DNA of 64,000 nucleotides from positions 124,001 through 188,000 of the forward strand of contig NZ_JALKBG010000006.1 in NCBI RefSeq assembly GCF_023016155.1, read 5' to 3'. The notes below the pieces were generated by a model. It was not told where the DNA came from and searched no databases. It saw only the letters and a list, made by a program, of their open reading frames with translations. This stretch comes from Aliiroseovarius sp. F20344 (GTDB lineage: Bacteria > Pseudomonadota > Alphaproteobacteria > Rhodobacterales > Rhodobacteraceae). This document shows, one piece after another, positions 17,769-26,841 of this stretch; position 1 is the first letter of the stretch, and every line of letters begins with the position of its first letter. Both the position numbers and the translations under genes were made by a program.

Positions 17769-19328
17769 ATGATTAAACGTCTTTTGACTTCAGCCGCAGC
17801 GTTGGCTGTGACAACGGGGGCTGCGACGGCGGACTACACGCTGACAGTTCTTCACACCAATGACTTCCACGCGCGCTTCGAGCCGATCAGTAAGTATGAC
17901 AGTGGCTGCTCGGCCGAAGACAACGCCGAAGGAAAGTGTTTTGGTGGTTCAGCTCGTCTGCAAACAGCGGTCGACGAAGCCCGGTCGCGCACAAATAACT
18001 ATATTCTTGTTGATGGCGGCGATCAGTTCCAAGGCACGCTTTTCTATACCTACTATAAGGGTAAGCTAGCTGCCGAGATGATGAACCAAATGGGCTACGA
18101 CGCGATGACTGTGGGCAACCACGAGTTTGACGATGGCCCAGAAGTTTTGCGTGGCTTCATGGACGCGGTGAACTTCCCCGTGCTGATGTCCAATGCTGAT
18201 GTCTCGGGCGAGCCGCTGCTACATGAAAAGTTGGCGAAATCCACTGTGATCGAACGTGGTGGTGAAAAGCTTGGCCTGATCGGTCTAACGCCGCAAGACA
18301 CCGATGAACTCGCGTCTCCGGGGCCGAATGTTATCTTCACCGACCCGGTCGAGGCCGTACAGGGTGAAGTAGACAAACTGACCGAAATGGGAGTGAACAA
18401 AATCATCGTGCTTAGCCACTCGGGTTATGGTGTCGACCAGAAAGTTGCCGCAGAAACCACCGGCGTTGACGTGATCGTGGGCGGTCACACTAACACGCTT
18501 CTGTCAAACACCAACGAACGTGCGGAAGGCCCTTACCCGACCATGGTCGGCTCAACTGCGATTGTCTCGGCCTATGCCTATGGCAAGTTTCTGGGCGAGC
18601 TTAATGTGACCTTTGACGATGAAGGCAACATCACTGAGGCCAAGGGCGAGCCGCTGATCATGGATGGCGGTGTACATGAGCATGAAGCCACCAAGGCCCG
18701 CATTGCCGAAGCAGCCGCCCCGCTAGAAGAAATCCGCAACCGCGTTGTCGCAAACACTGCCGAAGCGATTGATGGCGAGCGTGGGTCCTGCCGCGCCGTA
18801 GAATGCGCGATGGGCAACATCATCGCAGACGCAATGCTGGACCGCGTGAAGGATCAAGGTGTCGAGATCGCCATTCAAAATGGTGGCGGCATCCGTGCCT
18901 CAATTGATGCGGGCGACGTGACCATGGGCGAAGTGCTGACCGTGCTTCCGTTCCAAAACACGCTGTCGACCTTCGAAGTGACCGGCGAGACAATCATTGC
19001 GGCGCTTGAGAATGGCGTCAGCCAGCATGAAGAAGGCGCAGGCCGCTTCCCGCAGGTTGCCGGTATGACTTATGCCTTTGACGTCTCGAAAGAGCCGGGA
19101 AGCCGGATCTCTGACGTGATGGTTGGTGGTTCGCCGATTGACCCCGCAAAGGTCTATGGCGTTGTGTCCAACAACTATGTGCGCAACGGTGGTGACGGCT
19201 ACAAAATGTTTCGCGACGCGCAGAATGCCTATGACTTCGGTCCGGACCTGGCGGATGTGACCGCTGAATACATGGCCAAGATGGGTCCGGTGAAACCAAT
19301 GCTGGACGGTCGTATTACCCAAAAATAA
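17769..19328 (+). CDS. Periplasmic bifunctional metallophosphatase / 5'-nucleotidase
   Basis: 519 aa, secreted: signal peptide (about 1-23, ending ATA-DYT). Metallophosphoesterase domain with VLHTNDFHARFEP, VDGGDQFQGTLF, VGNHEFDDG, and the GGHTN motif; then the C-terminal nucleotidase domain with IQNGGGIRASIDAGDVT and NNYVRNGGDGYKMF for nucleobase stacking. It dephosphorylates extracellular nucleotides, giving nucleosides that the salvage enzymes at the left end can use. AGGGGG precedes the ATG at 17769; a TTG at 17745 is in frame but would spoil the signal peptide. It ends in its own terminator. Confidence 0.94.
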   Translation: MIKRLLTSAAALAVTTGAATADYTLTVLHTNDFHARFEPISKYDSGCSAEDNAEGKCFGGSARLQTAVDEARSRTNNYILVDGGDQFQGTLFYTYYKGKLAAEMMNQMGYDAMTVGNHEFDDGPEVLRGFMDAVNFPVLMSNADVSGEPLLHEKLAKSTVIERGGEKLGLIGLTPQDTDELASPGPNVIFTDPVEAVQGEVDKLTEMGVNKIIVLSHSGYGVDQKVAAETTGVDVIVGGHTNTLLSNTNERAEGPYPTMVGSTAIVSAYAYGKFLGELNVTFDDEGNITEAKGEPLIMDGGVHEHEATKARIAEAAAPLEEIRNRVVANTAEAIDGERGSCRAVECAMGNIIADAMLDRVKDQGVEIAIQNGGGIRASIDAGDVTMGEVLTVLPFQNTLSTFEVTGETIIAALENGVSQHEEGAGRFPQVAGMTYAFDVSKEPGSRISDVMVGGSPIDPAKVYGVVSNNYVRNGGDGYKMFRDAQNAYDFGPDLADVTAEYMAKMGPVKPMLDGRITQK

Positions 19329-19349
19329 GCAAGCCCTGACTTGCCAGAG

Positions 19350-19380
19350 GCCCCCGACGCGTTTGCGCCGGGGGCTTTTT
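19350..19380 (+). terminator. Intrinsic terminator of the 5'-nucleotidase gene
   Basis: Stem GCCCCCGACGC / GCGCCGGGGGC (19350-19360 with 19365-19375, one mismatch), GTTT loop and a run of five T. Confidence 0.92.
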
Positions 19381-19410
19381 CATGTCTAATGCTTGGGGTA
19401 AGATCGCCTC

Positions 19411-19716
19411 ATGGATCACCCGTTAAGCACCCTCATCGAACAGAAAATCCGCGAAGCGGAAGAGGCTGGCGATTTCGATAACCTCGAAGGTGCAGGGAAG
19501 CCGCTGCCGAAGGTGGATGACCCAGAGAATGCGGTTTTTAACCGTCTTGTCCAAGAAAGCGGCGCAGTCCCTGAATTTGTGCGTCTGTCGCGAGAATTGA
19601 AACGTCTGCGCGAAGAACTGGCCGAAACGGGGGACCGCACGCGGCGCACGGACATCATGAAGGAAATGTCGATGATGGATGCGCAGATCGAGCTTGCGCG
19701 CAAAGGCCGCTACTGA
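19411..19716 (+). CDS. DUF1992 (DnaJ-C28 type) domain protein
   Basis: 101 aa. The N-terminal pattern LIEQKIREAEEAGDFDNLEGAGKPL is the signature of DUF1992, found in proteins annotated as DnaJ homologue subfamily C member 28; there is no J domain here. The rest is charged helix with coiled-coil tendency. Its function is unknown. It converges on and overlaps the flavodoxin-like gene by seven bases. A promoter between the terminator at 19380 and 19411 must be very short, so some read-through from upstream is likely. Confidence 0.85.
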   Translation: MDHPLSTLIEQKIREAEEAGDFDNLEGAGKPLPKVDDPENAVFNRLVQESGAVPEFVRLSRELKRLREELAETGDRTRRTDIMKEMSMMDAQIELARKGRY

Positions 19717-20264
19717 CCGTTCCAGCGTTGTGTAGCATGTAAAACGCGCAGGCCAAAGCGGCGCGCGGTCTCGAGATCTTCGGGCAGCAAATCGTCGTCC
19801 GCGCCCAGCTGTTCTGTCACCATCAGACCCAGCCAGCTGCCGTCGCGGTTCAGGCCGAGGCGGTCAGGTTTCACCGGCGCGCCGATATCTGTGGGTCCGA
19901 CCCAGATCATGCCCATCTGGGCGGCAAAGATCGATAGGCGTTGTAGTGCAGCCAGCTTGTCTCCTGACGGGTGAATGGCTGTGGTGAACCCTGCCGCGAA
20001 CTTGTCTTTCCACGACCCGTACTCCCAGCGGGTATCGACCTCCTCTAAAAACAGACTAAACCGCGAGGCCGCGGAGCCCATATAGGTCGGTGCGCCGAAG
20101 ATGATCGCGTCGGCCTGATCCAGTGCACGCCAATCCGCATCAGTCAGAGTTTCCACATTCAATAATCGCGCTTCGTTACCGATGGCCTTAGCGATGGTTT
20201 CTGCGATGCGTTTGGTATGTCCGAAACCGGAAAAATAGGGGATGCAAATGCTGAGTGTTTTCAT
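19710..20264 (-). CDS. Flavodoxin-like / NAD(P)H:quinone oxidoreductase-type protein
   Basis: 184 aa flavodoxin fold: the phosphate loop FSGFGHTKRIAETIA near the N terminus, then IIFGAPTYMGSAASRF as the 50s-type loop and the FTTAIHPSGDK segment near FMN. It resembles WrbA-like or NADPH-dependent FMN reductases in which the protein carries flavin and reduces quinones. The start at 20264 gives MKTLSICIPYFSG; an upstream start at 20309 adds non-homologous residues. It is a single gene divergent from the amidase. Confidence 0.85.
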   Translation of the reverse strand: MKTLSICIPYFSGFGHTKRIAETIAKAIGNEARLLNVETLTDADWRALDQADAIIFGAPTYMGSAASRFSLFLEEVDTRWEYGSWKDKFAAGFTTAIHPSGDKLAALQRLSIFAAQMGMIWVGPTDIGAPVKPDRLGLNRDGSWLGLMVTEQLGADDDLLPEDLETARRFGLRVLHATQRWNGQ

Positions 20265-20362
20265 GCCGCCAGTTTGCGAGGAATCGGCGGCAGCTCCAAG
20301 TGAAATCATATCTTTTCACAGGGGGTTGTCTGTGGTCATCTGAATTGGCGGAGGAGCATCAC

Positions 20363-21790
20363 ATGACCACATTCACCGGACCCGACATTTGCAAAATGGA
20401 AGCGCACGGGGTTGTGGCGCTGTTGCGTAAGGGCGAGCTGTCGCCTGCGGATCTGATTGACGCATCCGAGGCGCGATTGGCGCAGATCGAGCCGGACGTG
20501 AATGCGGTTCCAGTGATCTGCGCGGATCGTGCACGGGCGGCGGCGTCAGCATTGTCGGGCGATACGGATCATCCTGGCTGGTTGGCGGGATTGCCCATTG
20601 GGATCAAGGATTTGACGGCTGTTGAAGGGGTGCGATCCACGAATGGAACAAAGTCTCTGGCAGAGTTTGTTCCCAAAGTCAGTGATCCGATTGTAACCCG
20701 TTTGGAAACACGTGGTGGCCTGATCATGGGCAAAACCAACACGCCCGAATACGGCGCAGGCGGCAACACGTTCAACGAGGTTCACGGCGCGACGTTTAAC
20801 CCTTGGGACACTCGATTGAATGCAGGCGGGTCATCGGGCGGGGCGGCTGTGTCTTTGGCGACGGGTTCCCTCTGGCTTAGCCACGGGTCTGACCATGGCG
20901 GCAGTTTACGCACGCCTGCCGCCTATTGTGGGATCGTTGGACTTCGCCCCAGCCCGGGACGCTGTGCATCCGGTTCGGTGGTTGGGTTCATTGGCGAAGG
21001 CGTGCAGGGTCCCATGGCGCGCTCGGTCACCGATTGCGCGTTGTTTCTGGATGCCATGTCAGGGTTTGAACCACGTGCGCCGCTGTCATTTCCTGCGCCC
21101 GACACTCCCTTTCAAGACGCCGTGCAGCGCGCTGATCCCAAACTGCGCATTGCATTTGCCCCCGATCTGGGTGGCTTTGCGCCAGTGGATGCAGACATGG
21201 CGCGTTATCTTGCAAAGGCAATGGCGGCGATGGTGGGCGCAGGGGCGACGGTTGAGGAAGCGTGTCCGGATCTGCCCGACCTTGAACGTACCTATCACGT
21301 GATCCGTGGTGGCATGTGGGCGGCGAATTTCATTAAAGCACCGAAAAGCCTGACACAGCACTTCAAACCGACATTGGCTGAAAACCTCGCCTTCGGTTTG
21401 TCCTTGAGTGCTGAGGATATCGCCAAAGCGCAGCTCTCACGCTCGCTGATCTACGACAACATGCGCATTTTCTTAGAGCGCTTCGACGTGCTGGCCTGCC
21501 CGGTGGTTGGCAATATGCCCCACCTGCAATCCGAGGAATGGGTGCGCGAAGTGGGTGGACAGTCCCTGACCGGCTACATGGATTGGCTGCGCTTTGCATT
21601 CCTTCCAACGGTTGCCGGGCTGCCTGCGATTTCGGTACCAGTTGACCTGTCCGACAAAGGCCTGCCGGTTGGGCTGCAACTGATCGGCCCACCGCGTGGT
21701 GAGGCGAAGCTTCTGGCCGCCGCGCGTGCGGTGGAAATGGTGATGGGTGGGCCACTTGGTCCGATTGACCCTGTGGTTGGCAAAAGCTAA
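20363..21790 (+). CDS. Amidase signature-family enzyme (possible malonamate-type amidase)
   Basis: 475 aa Ser-cisSer-Lys hydrolase. The catalytic Lys is in GLPIGIKDLTAVEG, the cis-Ser in HGSDHGGSLRTPAAYCG, and the nucleophile in the GGSSGGAAVSLATGS loop. The start ATG at 20363 has GGAGGAGC upstream. It lies 27 bases before malonyl-CoA synthetase. Known family members include malonamidase E2 (malonamate to malonate) and ureidomalonase, both of which yield malonate; I infer such a role from the neighbour, not from residues. Confidence 0.9.
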   Translation: MTTFTGPDICKMEAHGVVALLRKGELSPADLIDASEARLAQIEPDVNAVPVICADRARAAASALSGDTDHPGWLAGLPIGIKDLTAVEGVRSTNGTKSLAEFVPKVSDPIVTRLETRGGLIMGKTNTPEYGAGGNTFNEVHGATFNPWDTRLNAGGSSGGAAVSLATGSLWLSHGSDHGGSLRTPAAYCGIVGLRPSPGRCASGSVVGFIGEGVQGPMARSVTDCALFLDAMSGFEPRAPLSFPAPDTPFQDAVQRADPKLRIAFAPDLGGFAPVDADMARYLAKAMAAMVGAGATVEEACPDLPDLERTYHVIRGGMWAANFIKAPKSLTQHFKPTLAENLAFGLSLSAEDIAKAQLSRSLIYDNMRIFLERFDVLACPVVGNMPHLQSEEWVREVGGQSLTGYMDWLRFAFLPTVAGLPAISVPVDLSDKGLPVGLQLIGPPRGEAKLLAAARAVEMVMGGPLGPIDPVVGKS

Positions 21791-21817
21791 GCCAAACCCG
21801 ATTTCAGGAGAGCCGAC

Positions 21818-23344
21818 ATGTACGACCAGAACCACCTTGCCCATGCTATTTCTTGCGCCTCAGATGGGCGTCACGAGGCGATTTTCCTGACAGATGGGCG
21901 CACGGGCAAAGTGACAACTTATGGGGACTTCTGGGCAAATGCTGAACGCATGGCAGCGGCCTTAGTCGCGCTGGGCGTCGCGCCGGGGGACCGCGTGGCC
22001 GTGCAGGCCCCGAAAGAGCCTGCGATGTTGGAGCTCTACGTGGGCACATTGCTGGCTGGTGGTGTGTTCCTGCCGTTGAACACGGCCTATACGCCGGACG
22101 AGGTCGCGTACTTCCTGAGCGATGCCGCCCCGCGTGTATTCGTGTGTGAGCCTGACAAGCTCGAGGCCCTGACCCCGGTCGCCAACGATGCGCGGGTGGC
22201 GCACGTGCTAACGCTCGGACCTGGTGAGTCTGGAACGCTGGTTCCCGCCCGTGACGCTAAGGAACCTGGCTTCGAAGCCGTGGCGCGCGAGGCGCTGGAC
22301 CTTGCCGCAATCCTTTATACTTCGGGCACCACGGGGCGGTCGAAGGGCGCGATGCTGACTCACCGGGCGCTGGCGTCGAACAGCGAAACTCTTCGGGATT
22401 ACTGGCGTTTCACAGACAAGGATGTACTGATCCACGCGCTTCCGATCTTCCACACACATGGGCTGTTCGTGGCAACCAACGTCACCTTGATGGCGGGCGG
22501 GGCTGCGGTCTTCTTGCCGGGATTTGATGCTGAAGCCATCATAGACGCCATGCCAAATGCCACCGCAATGATGGGCGTTCCGACCTTCTATACACGGCTG
22601 CTGAAAGATGACCGATTGGCCAAGGCGTCCAAGAACATGCGTCTTTTCGTTTCCGGCTCGGCCCCGTTGCTGGCCGAGACCCATGACCGCTGGCGCGAAG
22701 TCACAGGCCACGCGATCCTTGAACGCTACGGCATGACTGAAACCAACATGAACACCTCGAACCCCTATGACGGCGAGCGTCGCGCGGGCACGGTGGGTTT
22801 CCCGCTGCCGGGTGTTGAAGTGAAAGTGTGTGATCCGACCTCGGGTGAGATGCTGCCCGACGGAGAAATTGGCGTCCTTGAAGTGCGTGGCGATAACGTC
22901 TTCGCAGGCTATTGGCAGATGCCTGAGAAAACCGCCGAAGAGCTGCGCGAGGATGGCTGGTTCATCACCGGCGACCTCGCGATGATCGACCCGGATGGCT
23001 ATGTGACCATCGTTGGACGCGGCAAAGACTTGATCATCACAGGTGGCTTCAACGTTTACCCAAAAGAAGTCGAGGGCGTGATTGACGAACTGCCCGGCGT
23101 TTTGGAAAGCGCCGTCATCGGCGTCCCGCACGAAGATTTCGGGGAAGGTGTTGTCGCTGTGGTTGTAGGCCAAGACGGTGCCGCTTTGAATGAGGCATCA
23201 GTGAAGGCAGGCGTGGCTGACAGTCTCGCCAAATTTAAGCAGCCCAAGCGCGTGATCATCGTGGGCGAGTTGCCGCGCAACACTATGGGCAAGGTGCAGA
23301 AAAACGTGATGCGTGAAACCTATTCGGCGGTTCTTGCAGGCTAA
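21818..23344 (+). CDS. matB: Malonyl-CoA synthetase
   Basis: 508 aa ATP-dependent ligase turning malonate and CoA into malonyl-CoA. AMP-binding signature ILYTSGTTGRSKGAM, MatB-type specificity block ERYGMTETNMNTSNPYDGERR followed by AGTVGFPLPGV, hinge VTIVGRGKDLIITGG and C-terminal Lys in LPRNTMGKVQKN. The ERYGMTE-M-SNPY-G-RR block separates MatB from general acyl-CoA ligases. TTCAGGAG precedes the ATG. It pairs with the amidase upstream; no matA decarboxylase or malonate transporter is in view. Confidence 0.92.
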   Translation: MYDQNHLAHAISCASDGRHEAIFLTDGRTGKVTTYGDFWANAERMAAALVALGVAPGDRVAVQAPKEPAMLELYVGTLLAGGVFLPLNTAYTPDEVAYFLSDAAPRVFVCEPDKLEALTPVANDARVAHVLTLGPGESGTLVPARDAKEPGFEAVAREALDLAAILYTSGTTGRSKGAMLTHRALASNSETLRDYWRFTDKDVLIHALPIFHTHGLFVATNVTLMAGGAAVFLPGFDAEAIIDAMPNATAMMGVPTFYTRLLKDDRLAKASKNMRLFVSGSAPLLAETHDRWREVTGHAILERYGMTETNMNTSNPYDGERRAGTVGFPLPGVEVKVCDPTSGEMLPDGEIGVLEVRGDNVFAGYWQMPEKTAEELREDGWFITGDLAMIDPDGYVTIVGRGKDLIITGGFNVYPKEVEGVIDELPGVLESAVIGVPHEDFGEGVVAVVVGQDGAALNEASVKAGVADSLAKFKQPKRVIIVGELPRNTMGKVQKNVMRETYSAVLAG

Positions 23345-23354
23345 GCCTTGCGCC

Positions 23355-24686
23355 TTACTTTGGCGGCGGGCCGTCTTTCAGGCGATACCCGGCGAATGCG
23401 GGGTAGAGGTAGTTTCGCCGGAGTGCCGGGAACGGGAAACGCGGCAGCTTACGTGTGTGGACGGGTAGGGAGGTGATGCGCCCCAAAGCCATATCGGCCA
23501 ATCGCGCGCCGGTCCATGTGCCCATAGCCACGCCATTCCCGTGATAGTTCAGCCCAGCCCATGCGGTGTTGCTGTTTCCAATTGGTCCCGCATAAGGAAG
23601 CAAGTCCCGCGACAGGCTGATTAGGCCAGACCAGAAATGCGGCGTTTCGACATCTCGCCACGCTGGGAACATGGCTGAAAGGTGCTGCTTAAGTCGCGCG
23701 CGCATGGCAGCTTGACCTTCGACGCTGGCACCAATGTTGCCGCGTGCTCCGAACAGAAAGCGCCCATCTGGTAGTAGGCGGAAATAATGCAGAAGGCTTC
23801 GGCTGTCATAGGCCATCAGATCGGTGGACCAGCCTTGTGCGACGATCTCATCCTCGGTCAGTTGGCGCGTGACAAGAATGTTGGACTGCACAGGTAGGTA
23901 ACGTCCGCTCAGCCAGTTCGGCAGCCCATCCGAGGAATAGCCATTGGTGGCGATGATCAGCTGTTTCGCCGTGATCCGGGCGGTTGGAGTGGTCAGGACG
24001 TGACGCCCTTCAATCTCATCAATCTGCGAAACTGGGCTGTGCGGTGACAGTCTTACACCCGCTTCAGACGCTGCCCGCGCCAACCCGCTAACATAGCGTC
24101 CCGGATTAAGGGCAAACCCCAAGGGCAGGATCAGACCGCCATGAAACGCGCCATTCATGCCGCGCGCTTTCAGGTCGCTTGCTGGGATCAATTCTGCTGG
24201 ATGCCCCAGCGCTGCCCAATCCGCTTGCTCGGAACGCAGACCCTTCATGGCGCTGGGTGTATGAGCAAGCAGAAGTTCCCCGTCCGAATGGGTTTCGGCG
24301 TCGATTTTGTAACGCTCCAGTAGTTCCGCCACCAACTCAACAGCGCCACGCTGGGCTGTAAAATAGGCGCGGGTGGCGTCGTCACCGAAGCGCTTGCGGA
24401 TTGCCCCCAGCCCCAGCTTGTCGCCGCCGATCGTGCAGAACCCGCCGTTTCGACCCGATGCACCCCAGCCGATATGCTCAGCCTCAAGCAGAGTTACAGC
24501 TGCCCCGGCTTCAGCCAGATGCATGGCGGCGGATAGACCTGTAAAGCCACCGCCGATGACAGCAACTTCGCAGTCATTATCCCCCTCGATCGCGCGCCAA
24601 TCCCCTTTGGGACGCGGCCAGATGCACTCAGCGCGCGCGGTGTTTGAATAGGCGTAGTCCTCGTAGATGCGTCGTGGCGTCGGCAT
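23355..24686 (-). CDS. FAD-dependent amine oxidoreductase (gamma-glutamylputrescine oxidase-like)
   Basis: 443 aa DAO-fold enzyme. The dinucleotide-binding motif VAVIGGGFTGLSAAMHLAEAG starts near residue 42; GWGASGRNGGFCT is the second flavin contact typical of the PuuB/OrdL group; the C-terminal GLNYHGNGVAMGT closes the site. It oxidises a secondary amine, probably gamma-glutamyl-putrescine, to aldehyde, amine and H2O2. The ATG at 24686 overlaps the stop of the glutamine synthetase-like gene (TGATG), the expected partner that makes the gamma-glutamyl substrate. A paralogue sits at 32431-33732. Confidence 0.87.
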   Translation of the reverse strand: MPTPRRIYEDYAYSNTARAECIWPRPKGDWRAIEGDNDCEVAVIGGGFTGLSAAMHLAEAGAAVTLLEAEHIGWGASGRNGGFCTIGGDKLGLGAIRKRFGDDATRAYFTAQRGAVELVAELLERYKIDAETHSDGELLLAHTPSAMKGLRSEQADWAALGHPAELIPASDLKARGMNGAFHGGLILPLGFALNPGRYVSGLARAASEAGVRLSPHSPVSQIDEIEGRHVLTTPTARITAKQLIIATNGYSSDGLPNWLSGRYLPVQSNILVTRQLTEDEIVAQGWSTDLMAYDSRSLLHYFRLLPDGRFLFGARGNIGASVEGQAAMRARLKQHLSAMFPAWRDVETPHFWSGLISLSRDLLPYAGPIGNSNTAWAGLNYHGNGVAMGTWTGARLADMALGRITSLPVHTRKLPRFPFPALRRNYLYPAFAGYRLKDGPPPK

Positions 24687-26032
24687 CACAGTCGGCCGAG
24701 ATAGGTGCGGTACTCCACATGGGTGATTTCATGGGTGAGCTGCGCAATTTCATCGCGGCGCACAGCGGAATAGACATCCACATAACGTTGACCGAAGATT
24801 TCAACCGCTGCGTCAGAGGCGGCGAACCGCTCGACCGTTTGAAGCCAATCAGCTGACAAGGTTTTCGCGGGCTCTGCCTCCGCATCGTCAAGTGGCAGGG
24901 GTAGGGTAGGTTTGGTTTCCAACCCGTGCAGCATACCGCCAAGGATTGCTGTGATCGCAAGGTAAGGGTTCACGTCTGCGCCAGCAATGCGGTGTTCCAA
25001 CCGTGCGCCGGGTCCTTTGGTCTCGGGCAGACGTACGCCCGCCGCGCGGTTGTCGAACCCCCAGTCCGGGGCCGAGGGCGCAAAGCTCATCGGTTTGAAG
25101 CGACGGTAAGAATTCATATGCGGCGCAAAGATCGCCTGTAGATCGCGCATCGTGTCGAGCGTGCCGCCAACCGCGTGTTTTAGCGCGTCAGAGGGGCCAT
25201 CGGTGCCATCGTCAAAGACGTTCTTGCCGTCGCGATCCACGACCGAGGCATGCACGTGCATCCCATTGCCGGGATATTCGGCATAGGGTTTGGCCATGAA
25301 GGTGGCTTCCATCCCGTGCGACCGGGCGACGCCACGCACAAGACGTTTGAACAAAAGCGCTGTGTCAGCCGCCCACATCACGTCGTCGGTGTGGTGGAAG
25401 TTGATCTCGAACTGACCGGGCCCGTATTCGGCGATCAACGTGTCCGTCGCGAGACCCTGCAGCTCGGAGGCGTTCAGGATGTCGTCCAGAATGTCCTGTG
25501 TGCGCTCCAGCACCTCGAGATCATAGTTCTGCGCATCCGGGCTGCGATCAGGAGGTGTCGGCGCGGTGTCTTGTTCTGTGCGCGGCTTGAAAAGGTAAAA
25601 CTCCAGTTCGGTAGCGAGCACTGGATGCAGTCCTGCCGCGTGCAGCTTGTCGACCATGCGCGCCAGTTGCTGGCGCGAGGAAAGGTCCGAAATCTCGCCT
25701 GTATCCGGGTCGATCATCTCGACCTGCACTTGCGCCACGTTGCCTTTAGTCCACGGTACGGGTTTCAATGACCCAGCCACTGGCACGATGCGTCCATCCG
25801 GATCACCAACGATGATGCCCAGACCTGTCGCCTCGACCTCTTCGCCCATGATGTTGGGCGCATAGGTCGAGATCGGCAGACGCACAGCACCTTCAGTCAG
25901 TTTCTTCTCGTCATCCCCCGGCAACCATTTCCCGCGCAAAACCGCGTTCATGTCGCACAGCATCAGCTCGACCCGATCTGGGCGCCCATGGGTTTTGCAA
26001 TAGGTTGCGTATTCTTCCAGAAAGTCGCTCAC
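24686..26032 (-). CDS. puuA: Glutamine synthetase-family ligase, probable gamma-glutamylpolyamine synthetase
   Basis: 448 aa. The GS catalytic core is visible: ELEFYLF metal ligands, YGPGQFEINFHH, the ammonium-side HVHASVVD loop, NSYRRFKPMSFAPSAPDWGFDNR, and LEHRIAGADVNPYLAI. The N-terminal beta-Grasp part is short, as in PuuA/GlnT-type enzymes rather than assimilatory GlnA, and no adenylylation-site Tyr is visible. It should join glutamate to putrescine or spermidine as the first step of oxidation. It is overlapped on both sides by transporter and oxidase genes, so uptake and breakdown are transcribed together. Confidence 0.86.
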   Translation of the reverse strand: MSDFLEEYATYCKTHGRPDRVELMLCDMNAVLRGKWLPGDDEKKLTEGAVRLPISTYAPNIMGEEVEATGLGIIVGDPDGRIVPVAGSLKPVPWTKGNVAQVQVEMIDPDTGEISDLSSRQQLARMVDKLHAAGLHPVLATELEFYLFKPRTEQDTAPTPPDRSPDAQNYDLEVLERTQDILDDILNASELQGLATDTLIAEYGPGQFEINFHHTDDVMWAADTALLFKRLVRGVARSHGMEATFMAKPYAEYPGNGMHVHASVVDRDGKNVFDDGTDGPSDALKHAVGGTLDTMRDLQAIFAPHMNSYRRFKPMSFAPSAPDWGFDNRAAGVRLPETKGPGARLEHRIAGADVNPYLAITAILGGMLHGLETKPTLPLPLDDAEAEPAKTLSADWLQTVERFAASDAAVEIFGQRYVDVYSAVRRDEIAQLTHEITHVEYRTYLGRL

Positions 26033-26841
26033 TGGATAGCCTCCTGTTCGTCCTTCGCGCGTTTCGCGATGGCCCGTTTTGAGGTTAGAGATGCCCCAAT
26101 CACGCCGATGGCTACAAGGCCAATCATGATCGTGGATAGGGCGTTGATCTCAGGGCTGACGCCCAGACGGACCGCCGAGAAGATTTTGATCGGCAGCGTG
26201 GTCGAGCTTGGACCAGACGTGAAGCTGGCGATAACCAGATCATCAAGAGACAATGTGAAGGCCAGCAGCCAGCCCGAGATCACGGCAGGCGCGATGATTG
26301 GCAGGGTGACAAGGCGGAAGGCTTCAAATCCGGTGCAGCCCAGATCAAGGGCGGCCTCCTCCAGTGACTGATCAAAGGTCACAAGGCGCGAGGACACTAC
26401 GACGGACACATAGCACATCGAAAACGTCGTATGCGCCAAGACGATGGTCAGCACTCCTCGGTCCAGCCCGATTGCGATGAAGAGAAGCAACAGGGACAGG
26501 CCGGTGATCACTTCGGGCATCACAAGCGGCGCATAGATCATGCCGGAAAACAGGGTGCGCCCGTGGAAGCGACCTGCGCGGACCATCACGTAAGCGGCCA
26601 TCGTGCCCAACACGGTTGCAATGGTCGAAGACATCACAGCCACTTTCAGTGTGACCCATGCGGCGTCAAGGAAAGCCTCGTTGCGGAATAGCTCGCCATA
26701 CCATTTGGTTGAGAAACCCGACCACACGGTGACAAGCTTGCCGCCGTTGAACGAGTACACGATCAGGATCAGCATCGGGATGTAAAGGAAGGCAAACCCA
26801 AGGGTCAGCGATACGGTGTTGAACCAGCTCAAACGTCTCAT
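26029..26841 (-). CDS. potI: Polyamine ABC transporter permease (PotC/PotI type)
   Basis: 270 aa inner-membrane permease with six helices and the EAA loop EEAALDLGCTGFEAFRLVTLPIIAP that docks onto the ATPase. It overlaps the preceding permease and the following ligase gene by four bases each. The helix-rich N terminus reads LGFAFLYIPMLILIVYSFNGG. Works with the permease at 26838-27728, the ATPase at 27725-28873 and the periplasmic binding protein. Which polyamine it carries cannot be read. Confidence 0.93.
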   Translation of the reverse strand: MRRLSWFNTVSLTLGFAFLYIPMLILIVYSFNGGKLVTVWSGFSTKWYGELFRNEAFLDAAWVTLKVAVMSSTIATVLGTMAAYVMVRAGRFHGRTLFSGMIYAPLVMPEVITGLSLLLLFIAIGLDRGVLTIVLAHTTFSMCYVSVVVSSRLVTFDQSLEEAALDLGCTGFEAFRLVTLPIIAPAVISGWLLAFTLSLDDLVIASFTSGPSSTTLPIKIFSAVRLGVSPEINALSTIMIGLVAIGVIGASLTSKRAIAKRAKDEQEAIQ

